From Clostridium pasteurianum BC1 (GTDB lineage: Bacteria > Bacillota > Clostridia > Clostridiales > Clostridiaceae), in assembly GCF_000389635.1 (NCBI RefSeq), contig NC_021182.1, positions 3,761,925 to 3,825,924 on the forward strand: a stretch of 64,000 nt of DNA. Reading direction: 5' to 3'. Below, piece by piece: positions 52,016 through 61,174 of this stretch. Position 1 is the first letter of the stretch; each line of letters starts with the position of its first letter. The notes under the pieces were generated by a model. The model was not told the origin of the DNA. It saw only the letters and a list, made by a program, of their open reading frames with translations, and ran no database searches. Position numbers and translations under genes: made by a program.

Positions 52016-52426
52016 AATTTTACATATCAACAGGAAATTGTTTAATTGTATAATATGCTACTGTCAATCTATTAGAAAAGCTTTTCACATATAATATTTT
52101 ATATTAAGTTCTCTATAATTTAAATGGAATTTTATTTGAATTATATGGTTAAATGTTATATATTTATAATTTCACAAATTTTAAGTCTATAAGCATTCAT
52201 AGCAGTATGACCAAGCTTATCCATTAACTTATAATTATTTAATTTCATTAAATTTAATTGTAAATTTACTTTATAAATATTATTCCTAATTCACTGTCTT
52301 TCTCAAACTCAAAATTACTTACCTTAAAGTTTTATTGTATACAGCTATAAATACAAAAATTGGTATTGAAGAATAGCAATAAATATAGTATACTAATATG
52401 AATAGTATGAATAAGGAGGGGATTCT
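52016..52426. other. Intergenic region without recognised genes
   Basis: Very AT-rich. On the minus strand about 52165-52240 reads MDKLGHTAMNAYRLKICEII, which may be another short remnant. The promoter of the DUF2325 gene lies near 52385-52410 (TATAGTATACTAATAT region), not resolved. Confidence 0.35.
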
Positions 52427-52702
52427 ATGGGAATTATGATTGTCGGAGGAGATAATATTAAAATGATAAATTGCCATTTATGCAGCAAAGGTTTTTGTGT
52501 TATAAAGCATATAAGCGGAAGAAAAAATAATCATAAATGTGTTGATATACCTCAAAATGCTGAACTTGTAATAGTTCTTATTGATTTTGTGAATCATAAA
52601 TTATGTGAGCACATAAAAAAAGAATCAAAGAAGCTTGGCATAAAGACAATATATTCAAAAAGAGCATGGTCCTCCATTGAAAATTTATTATTGACTATTT
52701 AA
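52427..52702 (+). CDS. DUF2325 family protein
   Basis: A 91-residue protein of DUF2325. It starts MGIMIVGGDN, ends in KRAWSSIENLL, and has the conserved VIVLIDFVNHKLCEHIKKES segment; family members often occur in single copy near metal or redox genes and have no known biochemical role. Two cysteines lie in CHLCSKGFC. AGGAGGGG precedes the ATG. It is convergent with the epoxyqueuosine-reductase-like gene (8 bases between stops). Confidence 0.82.
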   Translation: MGIMIVGGDNIKMINCHLCSKGFCVIKHISGRKNNHKCVDIPQNAELVIVLIDFVNHKLCEHIKKESKKLGIKTIYSKRAWSSIENLLLTI

Positions 52703-52709
52703 ATTTTCT

Positions 52710-53759
52710 TCATATAGAGTTCTGCCTTCCTTGTAAGCAAAGTTCATTGCAAATTGAGTTCGCCATTTCACATATTTTTTCATTTTCGTTATTACATGCA
52801 TTTATAATAAGCGACTTATAACTTTCCATATAGTTATTACGCATATAATTCAATACATCTACCTTCCATTTCCAAAGTTCCTCTGGTGATAAATAGAAAA
52901 ATTTTGGCTGAACTTTCTCGCGATAAAAATCTTCCTCCATATTCAAAATATTTTCAGGAGTTAATTCAGGAGCCAATTCTGCAAGGCCGGGAAATTCTTC
53001 CTCACCCTTCCACTTTCCCCTGTTCATAGGACACGCATCTTGACAAATATCGCATCCATAAATGCAGCCTCCGAAGGTTTTACTTAATGGTTCTTGATGC
53101 AGATTACGCCCACCAAAGGTTGTCAGGAAAGAAACGCAGGCAGTTGGCAGCATGGTATATGGATCAGAAAGAGATTTTGTTGGACAGGATGCCATACAAC
53201 GATTGCATCCCTTAGGACACTGAGGAACATTATTTGTTTCTTTTAACTCCATTTCTCGGTCAGTAACCCAGGCTTCAAGATGAACCCATGAACCAGACTC
53301 GGTGTACAAAAAATTATTTCTGCGAATAATCCCGATTCCAGCCTGCATAGCTGCCCAACGCATTCCTACTACTCCAAATTTCTGATTGGTTTCTACCTTT
53401 AAACCAAGTTCCTGCATGTATTTTTCTAATGCACGATTATTTTGATATTCTTTCGTATTTGTATCCACACGTACATCAAATAAATACGCCTTAGCAATGT
53501 GTCCCTTTACCTCTTCTGGAATCTTGTATTTTCCGTATGATACTGTAAGTACTACCACGGATTTTGCCCATGGATACACCTCCAGCGGATTAACTAAGCG
53601 CTGCAGTCCTTGATAAAATGGTCTGGACTCCGGAACTTTTTGCATGCGCTCTTCAAATTTTTCAGCATAACCTTTCATCAAACTAATTGGAATAATACCA
53701 CATTTTTCATAGCCCAGTTCGTAAGCTTTTTTTTGAATCATTTGTTCAATTGTTTCCAT
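52710..53759 (-). CDS. Epoxyqueuosine reductase-like 4Fe-4S protein
   Basis: A 349-residue iron-sulfur protein. Two ferredoxin-type cluster motifs are CPKGCNRCMASCPTKSL and CIYGCDICQDACPMN, as in QueG, and the N-terminal DUF1730 domain (YPWAKSVVVLTVSYG, GVVGMRWAAMQAGIG) is present. QueG proper has a C-terminal HEAT repeat; a short version is visible here (LWKWKVDVLNYMRNNYMESY and so on). Some relatives are reductive-dehalogenase-like or of unknown role, so queuosine involvement is not certain. GGGAGTGATC precedes the ATG. Confidence 0.85.
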   Translation of the reverse strand: METIEQMIQKKAYELGYEKCGIIPISLMKGYAEKFEERMQKVPESRPFYQGLQRLVNPLEVYPWAKSVVVLTVSYGKYKIPEEVKGHIAKAYLFDVRVDTNTKEYQNNRALEKYMQELGLKVETNQKFGVVGMRWAAMQAGIGIIRRNNFLYTESGSWVHLEAWVTDREMELKETNNVPQCPKGCNRCMASCPTKSLSDPYTMLPTACVSFLTTFGGRNLHQEPLSKTFGGCIYGCDICQDACPMNRGKWKGEEEFPGLAELAPELTPENILNMEEDFYREKVQPKFFYLSPEELWKWKVDVLNYMRNNYMESYKSLIINACNNENEKICEMANSICNELCLQGRQNSI

Positions 53760-53798
53760 ACCTGATCACTCCCTCTTAAAAAGTTAAATGAGCAAATT

Positions 53799-53969
53799 TT
53801 ATATTGTATAAGCATTGAATTTATTTGCTACAATGGCAAAAGGAAATTCACCCCCACATGCTTGGATTCCCCTTAAGTATTCTACTTCTTTAATATATAA
53901 TTTAGAAAAACTTAATTGTGCAATTTACTTAAGAGTACCTATCTGCGTTTTGTCAAATAAAGTTTTCAT
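53799..53969 (-). pseudogene. Remnant of an old-yellow-enzyme-type oxidoreductase
   Basis: ATG 53969 after AAGGAGTG opens MKTLFDKTQIGTLK, typical for the start of NADH:flavin oxidoreductases of the OYE family (TQIGTLKLKNR), and meets a stop. The same frame continues IAQLSFSKLYIKEVEYLRGI and QACGGEFPFAIVANKF, then stops. About 300 residues are missing. The start region and ribosome binding site survive; the sequence upstream is a set of TATA-rich palindromes. Confidence 0.55.
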
Positions 53970-54173
53970 CTCAATCACTCCTTTTGTATGTATATACATA
54001 TAAGTAAGTAAAATTTATTTATTTTTAGCTTTCTACAGAAGAATTATTAATATTATATGTATATGCATATAATATAATATTATATTAATTATATTCTGTC
54101 AATATTTTTATTGATTGACATAAAAGTAATATCTCAATTTAATGCTTTAAAAATATGTTTTTCTAACAAATAA

Positions 54174-54300
54174 TTATATCCACTGTACAACTTTCTCTAA
54201 TGACTGCCTAGTCTTTGGATATGGTTCCTTTGCACCATATCCAAAGCTTGCCATAACTATTTCTTCTTTAGTTAGAAGACAGCATTCAATAAGGGATAGA
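54174..54300 (-). pseudogene. Chimeric remnant: nitroreductase tail joined to a deoC fragment
   Basis: The minus-strand frame reads [14 protein letters not shown] (identical to residues of the deoC product at 60059-60718) and continues SFGYGAKEPYPKTRQSLEKV then VQWI and a stop, which resembles the C-terminus of a nitroreductase-family protein. The deoC part is a 42-bp exact duplicate (54249-54290). A recombination between unrelated genes is preserved here. Confidence 0.75.
54249..54290. repeat. 42-bp exact duplicate of part of deoC
   Basis: Identical to 60302-60343 in the same orientation, beginning TGCCATAACTATTTCTTCTT. The neighbouring bases differ. Confidence 0.95.
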
Positions 54301-54332
54301 TTTGAATTCATATAAAATTAGTAAGTTTTCAA

Positions 54333-55649
54333 CTAATGTGAAGAAGTAACTACTCCTTCTGCAAGTTCTTCTGTAATTTTTGATTTATCTCCTGTTAAAC
54401 TAATTTGCAATGTTGGTGCAAAAGTACCCCCATATCTAAGTTGTCCATTAACATGATATTCATTTATAAAACTTAAAACACTTCCACCAGGCATCACATA
54501 CCATGAATATGTTTGATATGGATCATTAGCAGGATTAGTTATTACAAGCCCATTTCCGTTTAAAGGCTTATAATTACTACGTAGAGAATCACCAACAAAA
54601 CCATATAATCCATCTGGACCATTCAATCCTGGAGCATAAGTAAATCTGTGGCTGATAGTAAACAAGTAATATTGATTTCCTTTAATTACAACATGTGGGC
54701 GTTCAAGCTGTTGGTTAACACCAGCTGCTTCAAGTAATGGAGTCAATAATTTAAATTTTGTTAAATCTTTATCTTCTGCAGCGGCAATACCGATATTTCC
54801 GTTGAAATTTTCCGCTTCTGGTGGTATTATATGTGTTTTACGAAATAATTCATCACCAATATTTTCAGGTTTTAATCTTTGATCATCTCCACCTTTATTT
54901 CCTTCGAACAATAAATACTCTTTTCCAGTTTTAGGATCTTCAAAGAAACACGGATCACGGAAAGAATATATTATAGGTCCTTTTGCCTGCTGCATAGTTT
55001 GATAGTATACCCCATCTGGCTCAAGGATAACTTGGTGCTTACTCCAATTTGAAAGATGAACTCCATTCTTATCTGCACTTATATCAAAGGTAGTCTTAGC
55101 TAAACGTTGTTCAGAAGTTATAACTGCCTCCCCTTTTCTACCAGTAGCAGTATAGAAAAACTGAACCTTTCCATTGTCATCAAGCATTGCTGAACCAGCC
55201 CATTGTCTAGAACCAAGAGCATCTTCTGGATTATAAGCAGGTCCTTTGTATGTCCAATGTTTACCATCTTCTGAGTAAAAACAACTTATTCTTGCAACAT
55301 CATGACGTTTGTCCCAATCCACACTTCTAGGTGCAGTTAGCGCAAAAATAACCTTATATCCATTAACTGTTGCTACAGAACCGTCTCTTTTAGTAAGTGG
55401 CCAAGTATCCCAAATCCAGAGATCAGGAGCCGCAAGTTTGAAATTTGGATCAATATTAGATGCTGTATTTTCCTTTGTAAGTACGAAATTCTGTGCTTGC
55501 TGACGTGACCAAATACTTGGGTGAACTATATTAATTATTTTCTTATTTAGCTGATAGGAAGATAAGAAGATAATTAATAATACCCCCAAACAAATCACTA
55601 AAGCAACTAATCGTTTAGATGCTTTCTTATAAATTTCTCTTTTTTGCAA
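54333..55649 (-). CDS. GH68 levansucrase/fructosyltransferase, membrane-anchored or secreted
   Basis: A 438-residue extracellular fructosyltransferase that splits sucrose and builds levan or transfers fructose. An N-terminal hydrophobic helix (LVALVICLGVLLIIFLSSYQ) is a signal or anchor. The five-bladed propeller carries the three catalytic acids: nucleophile in LWIWDTWP, stabiliser in YSFRDPCFF (RDP), acid/base in QQLERPHVV. The C-terminal region YSWYVMPGGSVLSFI with the family's Tyr/Arg residues is complete. Slightly shorter than SacB. AGGGG precedes ATG 55649. Monocistronic. Confidence 0.92.
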   Translation of the reverse strand: MQKREIYKKASKRLVALVICLGVLLIIFLSSYQLNKKIINIVHPSIWSRQQAQNFVLTKENTASNIDPNFKLAAPDLWIWDTWPLTKRDGSVATVNGYKVIFALTAPRSVDWDKRHDVARISCFYSEDGKHWTYKGPAYNPEDALGSRQWAGSAMLDDNGKVQFFYTATGRKGEAVITSEQRLAKTTFDISADKNGVHLSNWSKHQVILEPDGVYYQTMQQAKGPIIYSFRDPCFFEDPKTGKEYLLFEGNKGGDDQRLKPENIGDELFRKTHIIPPEAENFNGNIGIAAAEDKDLTKFKLLTPLLEAAGVNQQLERPHVVIKGNQYYLFTISHRFTYAPGLNGPDGLYGFVGDSLRSNYKPLNGNGLVITNPANDPYQTYSWYVMPGGSVLSFINEYHVNGQLRYGGTFAPTLQISLTGDKSKITEELAEGVVTSSH

Positions 55650-55892
55650 ATAAACCCCTCCACTTTATTCGTTTACACAAAATTACCATATATAATGAAT
55701 TCTCGTCAAATAGACCAAATAGGATTAACCCCTTTGCTTTGTACATAATCTAATTAATTTGATCTTTTTCTTATAATTACATTATTATTAAATATAAATT
55801 TAATTTATATTCATATTTAATGCAACTAAATAACAATTTTGTTTACTCCTCTAATTGTTGATATCTTCATATCTTTCCTTTTGCTGATTATC

Positions 55893-56642
55893 CTATTTAT
55901 AGTTTTTTTCTTCTTCATTAATTATATGAATAATTTCCTCTATGGACTTTTTATTTAAATCACCAAATTTATAAGCAGAATTCTTTTTCAATGCTTTATT
56001 TATCAAAATAAACTTATCAGTTGGAACACCGGATTGTTTAGCTCTTTCATAATCAGTTTTATTTCCCAATACAATCATAACTTTTGCCTTTATATTATTG
56101 TCTTTAATATAATGTTCTACTGAACTATCCAGGCTTTCATCATCAATTTTCTTATTAGAGGTGGTTATCGTTATTACAATTGTATTTTCCTTTTCTTGTA
56201 AAATAACTTTTTCTTTTTCTGCTGCTTTAATAAATTCATTAATCACTATATTTGTAGGTTTAAATTGAAATCCACCTATTTTTTCAATAAGAGTATTTCC
56301 ATCTTTATTTAATGCTTGTAATTTTATAGTTTTTCCAAACAAATTGTAGGCCATTTCCATGCTTGCATTTTTATTAACACTTGGATTTATACCAATACTT
56401 ACATATCCTTGTGTAATAAAACAACCATAAACTCCATAACTTGCCAATATAATCATAGCAAATATAGCTGCAGCGAAAGTAAAACGTTTTAAAGTTTGTT
56501 TTGTATTTCTTTTTTCTCCTTTAATAACAATTTCTTCCCCGATTTCTACCTTGTCACTTAACCTACCTATTTCTATAAAATCTCCTTCTTCTGTTAACAC
56601 AATAAGTTTATCCTTTAATTCTTCAAATACAATTCCTTTCAT
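55893..56642 (-). CDS. rsgI: Anti-sigma-I factor RsgI
   Basis: A 249-residue single-pass membrane protein. The N-terminal 60 residues (MKGIVFEELKDKLIVLTEEG) bind SigI in the cytoplasm; a transmembrane helix (FAAAIFAMIILASYGVYGCF) follows, then the extracellular RsgI core with YVSIGINPSVNKNASMEMAY and GVPTDKFILINKALKKN. There is no carbohydrate-binding sensor module as found in cellulosomal RsgI proteins, so it resembles the heat-responsive Bacillus type. It starts 10 bases after sigI and is co-transcribed with it. Confidence 0.92.
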   Translation of the reverse strand: MKGIVFEELKDKLIVLTEEGDFIEIGRLSDKVEIGEEIVIKGEKRNTKQTLKRFTFAAAIFAMIILASYGVYGCFITQGYVSIGINPSVNKNASMEMAYNLFGKTIKLQALNKDGNTLIEKIGGFQFKPTNIVINEFIKAAEKEKVILQEKENTIVITITTSNKKIDDESLDSSVEHYIKDNNIKAKVMIVLGNKTDYERAKQSGVPTDKFILINKALKKNSAYKFGDLNKKSIEEIIHIINEEEKNYK

Positions 56643-56652
56643 ACTTTCACCC

Positions 56653-57369
56653 TCATTCGATGTATTCTCGTATCAGTTCATAGTCACCTATTGCCGCAAT
56701 CACTAATGCAATAATATATATTCTTCCTCTTTCAAGTTTTTTACGCTGGATAAGCATACTGTTTTCTATTTCTTTTAAAGGCAATCTTTTTATACTTATT
56801 AACTTGTTAAGCATATCTTTATCCTGTACAATAAATTGTGCAATATCCTTATAGGTTTTTTTAAGCTTTTGTTGTTTTGGAGAAGCTTGCACTAGTTCTA
56901 AAAGTTCAATTCCCCATTCTTTTAATTCCTTTTTATATTCTAAAATTTCCAATTTTCTCATTTCATTTACATTTTTATGTTCATATTCTTCCATCGCTCT
57001 ATTCAGTATTCCAATGCTTATATCTTCATTTTCTATATCATAAGTTCCTTGCAAATAAACTGTATTTTTTAATTTTTCATTCTTTCTGTAATAATCTATA
57101 CCTCTAAGAATAATAACCTGTTTAGCAAAGTTTAAAAATTTCCCTTTGCTTTTATCGTATGAATCTATAGCTTCCTTAAAAGCCATCATACCAATTGTAA
57201 GCTCGTCATCATATCCATACTTTAAATATTTTCCTGTCTTTTTCTGCAAAGTACTTGCTATAAACGGCTTATATTCCTCGATTAACGTGTTTAATTCTTC
57301 TTGACTTTTTTTTGCCTTTTCTACTCGTTCCTCAAGAGATTTCTTAAAAAACATCTTTTCACCTCGCAT
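56653..57369 (-). CDS. sigI: RNA polymerase sigma factor SigI
   Basis: A 238-residue alternative sigma factor of the SigI group. The SigI_N-like part (YGYDDELTIGMMAFKEAIDS then YDKSKGKFLNFAKQVII) and the SigI_C part (SIKRLPLKEIENSMLIQRKK then LERGRIYIIALVIA) match the family. It controls heat-shock or cell-envelope/polysaccharide genes in relatives. ATG 57369 preceded by GCGAGGTGA. Operon sigI-rsgI. Whether the nearby GH68 gene is a target cannot be decided, since SigI promoters are lineage specific. Confidence 0.92.
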   Translation of the reverse strand: MRGEKMFFKKSLEERVEKAKKSQEELNTLIEEYKPFIASTLQKKTGKYLKYGYDDELTIGMMAFKEAIDSYDKSKGKFLNFAKQVIILRGIDYYRKNEKLKNTVYLQGTYDIENEDISIGILNRAMEEYEHKNVNEMRKLEILEYKKELKEWGIELLELVQASPKQQKLKKTYKDIAQFIVQDKDMLNKLISIKRLPLKEIENSMLIQRKKLERGRIYIIALVIAAIGDYELIREYIE

Positions 57370-57445
57370 TAAAACCTTTTATATATATTCGATATGAAAC
57401 TTATAAAAACTAAGGTTATATGTACTTAAATATATTTTAATAAAA

Positions 57446-57498
57446 GAAAAAGTACACAAATTTGTGCATTTTTATTTTGCAATAATTGTGTACTTTTT
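57446..57498. terminator. Hairpin terminator
   Basis: AAAAAGTACACAA/TTGTGTACTTTTT stem with a second inner stem (ATTTGTGCA/TGCAATAAT type), upstream of sigI; it separates that operon from the NUDIX remnant. Confidence 0.65.
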
Positions 57499-57603
57499 AG
57501 GCTCTTTCTAGCGTTAAAAAAAATCTCAATATGTATATTATAAAAGCTTAAAATATGTTTTCACTGTACTTAATAAAAGTATATTACTATATTCTTAAAC
57601 AAG

Positions 57604-57738
57604 CTACTTATTATTCATAAGTTTTCCAACAAAATATGTATCTGCTGGTGCAAATTTAGATTCCTTTAACTGCTCTATATTTACCCATCTACACTCATCA
57701 TGTACTGAAAGCTTTATATTGCCTTTGGCTATTCTTCT
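57604..57738 (-). pseudogene. C-terminal remnant of a NUDIX (MutT-like) hydrolase
   Basis: The minus-strand frame reads RRIAKGNIKLSVHDECRWVN then IEQLKESKFAPADTYFVGKL and a stop; E-RWV-IEQL---FAPAD is typical of the C-terminus of 8-oxo-dGTP diphosphatases. The Nudix box is missing. The 5' end is joined to the 30-bp junction sequence. Confidence 0.7.
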
Positions 57739-57740
57739 AT

Positions 57741-57770
57741 TTAAGATTTCTTTCCGAAAAACCCTTTAAA
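57741..57770. repeat. 30-bp junction sequence, copy 2
   Basis: TTAAGATTTCTTTCCGAAAA followed by ACCCTTTAAA, matching 36540-36569 except at two positions. Confidence 0.8.
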
Positions 57771-57905
57771 TTTGGAAAGTCAGATTTTATAAAAATATTA
57801 TAAACAATAATTTTAAATAAAACAATAAGGATGCTAAAATTAAAACTTCCTTAAATCTATAATGTGGGCATGGGTCGAGTAGAATTGGGGAATTACTCCC
57901 CCAAA

Positions 57906-58529
57906 TTATACTCTTCGTACAACTATCCTGTGAAATATATCTACAGTATATTCTAAATTAGCTGAGGCATCTTTTATATGGTGATACACTTCTCTTTGTT
58001 TAAGAGCATGCATTGGGTCATTACACTTAAACGCTTCAGCCATTCCATTTCGATAAAGCCGTTCTACCTCAACGTGCGCTTCCCTCATTTTAATTATGTT
58101 TTGCTGCGATTTTATTGGATTGCTTTCCAATATTGTTAAGGATTCAAATAGAAAATCCATACCTTCTTTAAGCTTTTCCACCATATTAATAATGATATCA
58201 TTCGGTTCCACTTCAAATGCTTCCATAGATTCTAATGTTGATTTAGCAAACTCAATTACCTTATCCATTTCAACGGAAATAGAATAAATATCTTCCCTGT
58301 CAAAAGGTGTTGTAAACGCCTCTATCAGTTTACTTTCCATATCCAATCTAACTTCATCTGCCTCTTTAACATACCGTAGAAGTTCTTCCTCTTCATTCTT
58401 TGATCGACTACTCAACCATTTGTGTAACATATCAATACCTAACATATTAAGCTCTGCCTGTTTGTTTAGCATTTCGTAAAAATCATATTTTACTGGGAAA
58501 AACCTATCAAAGATATTTCTTTTATCCAT
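57906..58529 (-). CDS. DUF47 (PhoU-like) phosphate transport regulator
   Basis: A 207-residue all-helical protein of the DUF47/PhoU_div family. The C-terminal HHIKDASANLEYTVDIFHRI and the Asp/Glu-rich helices (DREDIYSISVEMDKVIEF) are typical and bind metal clusters. Such proteins accompany PiT transporters and modulate their activity. I take ATG 58529 (MDKRNIFDRFFPVKYDF). It directly follows the PiT stop's position (16 bases), in one operon. Confidence 0.9.
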   Translation of the reverse strand: MDKRNIFDRFFPVKYDFYEMLNKQAELNMLGIDMLHKWLSSRSKNEEEELLRYVKEADEVRLDMESKLIEAFTTPFDREDIYSISVEMDKVIEFAKSTLESMEAFEVEPNDIIINMVEKLKEGMDFLFESLTILESNPIKSQQNIIKMREAHVEVERLYRNGMAEAFKCNDPMHALKQREVYHHIKDASANLEYTVDIFHRIVVRRV

Positions 58530-58545
58530 ATTTCCTGCCCTCACT

Positions 58546-59592
58546 TTATATTACTTTGAAAATAAAATTAGTTAAACTATATATCAATGCAGAAACTACC
58601 GCAGATAGTGGTATTGTAATAAACCAAGCTAAAATAATTTCCTTTGCTACACCCCAATGGACCATTTTATATTCGTCAGCTGCACCAACTCCCATAACAC
58701 TGCCGACAACTACATGAGTAGTAGAAACGGGTGCCCCAATAAAAGTAGCCAATAGTAGTGACCCTGAAGAAGCTAATTGAGAGTTTACGCTATGAATAAC
58801 CCTTATTTTAAATATTCCTCTACCGATAGTTCTCATTATTGTCCAGCCTCCAAGCATTGTTCCAATAAACATTACAAGTCCGCCAGCTATTCTTACCCAA
58901 AGCGGTGCTGTATTTATTGCTATACCTTTACCTGCCATCAATGCTAAGGTTATTATTCCAATTATTTTTTGAGTGTCATTAGCACCATGGCTGTAGGCAA
59001 GTGCTGCAGCTATTCCCAATTGCAGCTTATTTAGACTATTATTTAATGTAAATTTCGCATTCCTCAGCAACAATCTCGTAACTTTTTGAAGAATAAATGC
59101 AATTATAAATCCAAGCATCGGTGAAATAATTAAACCTGCAACTACTTTCACAATTCCAGTGAGTTGATACTGTCCACCAATTAGTTCATTCCAGCCCCAT
59201 AGTATATGTTTATAACCTGAAGACACCCATACTGATCCAATTATTCCGCCTATCAAAGCATGTGTAGAACTTGAAGGCAGTCCTAATCTCCAGGTTACTA
59301 AATTCCATATAACTGCTCCCATAATTGCTGCAAGAAGTATTGTGAGCATGGAAGTATTCACTGGTAAATCTATAATCTTAGAGATAGTATCCGCTACTGC
59401 ACTTCCACCTAAAATAGAACCTATCATTCCAAAAATTGATGCAATTCCAATTGCTTGCTTTGGCATTGCTGCACCAGAAACAATACAGGTTGCAACTACA
59501 GAGCTTGCATCATGCAGCCCATTGGAAAGTGCAAAAATAAGTGCTATTAAAATTACTGCTATTAAAATTACGGTTATGCTGATAGACACCAT
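58546..59592 (-). CDS. Inorganic phosphate transporter, PiT family
   Basis: A 348-residue membrane transporter with about 10 helices. The two PiT signature repeats are FALSNGLHDASSVVATCIVS near the N-terminus and LAYSHGANDTQKIIGIITLA in the middle (GANDVxN-type with Asp), and the SSSTHALIGGIIGS and PVSTTHVVVGSVMG repeats are present. It imports phosphate with protons or sodium. AGGAGG precedes the ATG. First of the operon with the DUF47 gene. Confidence 0.93.
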   Translation of the reverse strand: MVSISITVILIAVILIALIFALSNGLHDASSVVATCIVSGAAMPKQAIGIASIFGMIGSILGGSAVADTISKIIDLPVNTSMLTILLAAIMGAVIWNLVTWRLGLPSSSTHALIGGIIGSVWVSSGYKHILWGWNELIGGQYQLTGIVKVVAGLIISPMLGFIIAFILQKVTRLLLRNAKFTLNNSLNKLQLGIAAALAYSHGANDTQKIIGIITLALMAGKGIAINTAPLWVRIAGGLVMFIGTMLGGWTIMRTIGRGIFKIRVIHSVNSQLASSGSLLLATFIGAPVSTTHVVVGSVMGVGAADEYKMVHWGVAKEIILAWFITIPLSAVVSALIYSLTNFIFKVI

Positions 59593-59634
59593 CTACCATT
59601 CCTCCTAATACTCCCTATAACATTCAAATTTAAG

Positions 59635-59770
59635 CTATTCGTTTAAATATGAATTTAAATTTTCTACTTTAACGTTCATTTCATAATAATCTGTTAACTC
59701 TATTTTATCAGCTTCATATTTCTTATCAATAACAATTAAAGTTTTTTCTAATTGAAAAATATATACTCCA
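59635..59770 (-). pseudogene. Small-protein remnant, same family as 19981-20053
   Basis: The frame reads EKTLIVIDKKYEADKIELTD then YYEMNVKVENLNSYLNE and a stop. No start codon, although a GGAG lies just upstream. Resembles the remnant near 20 kb (YEDGKMELKDYDEMNK). Function unknown. Confidence 0.35.
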
Positions 59771-59930
59771 GAAAATAAATAACTATTCTAATTCTTTAAT
59801 CTCAAGTTTCCCTTTTGTCTGTTACGATTAATCCTTCATAATCATAAATCTACTATCTTAATTAAGGTTGCTTTACTACAATTGTTTAACAGTTACACTT
59901 CCTTCCAAATTCCAAATTATTTATATTTTA

Positions 59931-59983
59931 TTTAATAAAAAGTAACCTTCTGTTTTTTAACAAAAGGTTACTTTTTTATTAAA
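59931..59983. terminator. Very long bidirectional terminator
   Basis: TTTAATAAAAAGTAACCTT pairs with AAGGTTACTTTTTTATTAAA, a stem of about 19 base pairs, downstream of deoC. Confidence 0.75.
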
Positions 59984-60058
59984 TAATCGATTGTTTTTAA
60001 ATGTTATACGGCTCACAACATATTGAAGCCAATATTTCTGTACTTTTTATATCTGTCA

Positions 60059-60718
60059 TTAGTTTTGCTCATTAAATTCACTTACTATAGCAATTCCTGC
60101 ACTTGCCCCTATTCTATTAGCACCTGCATTTATCATCTCCATTGCAGACTTGTAGTCCCTTATTCCACCTGATGCTTTTACTCCAGCATTCTCACCCACC
60201 GTCTCTCTCATTAGCTTTACATCTTCAACCTTAGCACCGCTCGTGCTGAACCCTGTTGAGGTCTTTACAAAATCTGTACCAGCCTTTAAGGAGAGTCTAC
60301 ATGCCATAACTATTTCTTCTTTAGTTAGAAGACAGCATTCAATGATTACCTTTACCAATGCTTTACCACTAACACTATCCACTACTGCCTTTATATCGCT
60401 TTCCACCACATCGTACTTCTTGTCCTTAAGTGCCCCGATATTAATTACCATATCAACTTCCTGAGCACCATTTTCCACAGCATTTGAAGCTTCAAATGCT
60501 TTTACTTCCTTAGTATTTGCACCTAGTGGGAAACCTATCACTACACAGGTCTTTACGCTTGTTTCTTTAAGCTCACAACTGACAAATTTTGCATAATAAG
60601 GATTTACGCAAACTGAAGCAAAACTGTATTTTTTCGCTTCACTGCAGATTTTCTTAACTTCCTGCAAAGTGGCATCTGGCTTAAGTATGGTATGATCTAT
60701 ATATTTTGATAGTTCCAT
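60059..60718 (-). CDS. deoC: Deoxyribose-phosphate aldolase
   Basis: A 219-residue class I aldolase (2-deoxyribose 5-phosphate to glyceraldehyde 3-phosphate and acetaldehyde) of nucleoside catabolism. Catalytic residues: [15 protein letters not shown] (Asp/Lys region) and the Schiff-base Lys in [23 protein letters not shown] carries the second Lys. Length is normal. AGGAG precedes ATG 60718. It is not clustered with other deo genes. A 42-bp piece of it is duplicated at 54249-54290. Confidence 0.95.
   Translation of the reverse strand: MELSKYIDHTILKPDATLQEVKKICSEAKKYSFASVCVNPYYAKFVSCELKETSVKTCVVIGFPLGANTKEVKAFEASNAVENGAQEVDMVINIGALKDKKYDVVESDIKAVVDSVSGKALVKVIIECCLLTKEEIVMACRLSLKAGTDFVKTSTGFSTSGAKVEDVKLMRETVGENAGVKASGGIRDYKSAMEMINAGANRIGASAGIAIVSEFNEQN
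60302..60343. repeat. 42-bp segment shared with 54249-54290
   Basis: Codes for the [14 protein letters not shown] region of DeoC; source of the copy found in the nitroreductase remnant. Confidence 0.95.
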
Positions 60719-60959
60719 ATTATCATCTCCTGAGTTAAATTTATAACTATCCTTATGTTGTTTACATCTAGATATAGTATACCGCTATTTGACCCTTGAA
60801 AATAGTGCATTGTATTGTATTTCTTCAAGTAATTTGTTCAATGCAAAAGCACCCCCAATAAGTATAAATTTAATTTTCTCCATAATAACAGCATTGTGTT
60901 CAAAAATCAATTCGCTACAAAGTGCGTAGCTATTATAAATGTTAATGTTAGCTTTTCCA

Positions 60960-61125
60960 CTATCTCTTTAAAGATTCCATATTTAAAGAGATCTTCAATC
61001 TTATTTCATCTTCCCCGCTTTCAGAATTAAAACTAATAAATTCTGCATCATTCCAATAACTCTCAAAGGTAGCCTCAAACTTTTTTATAATATTAATGCT
61101 ATGGTATCTGAACCCCTGCACTTGC
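60960..61125 (-). pseudogene. N-terminal-region remnant of a PLD/helicase protein
   Basis: The minus-strand frame reads SINIIKKFEATFESYWNDAE then FISFNSESGEDEIRLKISLN and ends MESLKR. A helix with F-xYWND-EF-x(Y/F) is characteristic of the phospholipase D-like domain at the start of the DEAD/DEAH helicases whose C-terminus remains at 31913-32218. Too short to be sure. Confidence 0.5.
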
Positions 61126-61174
61126 AGAATTCTACAAAAAATTGTAATATATATTTTAAGGATGGTGCTGCATT

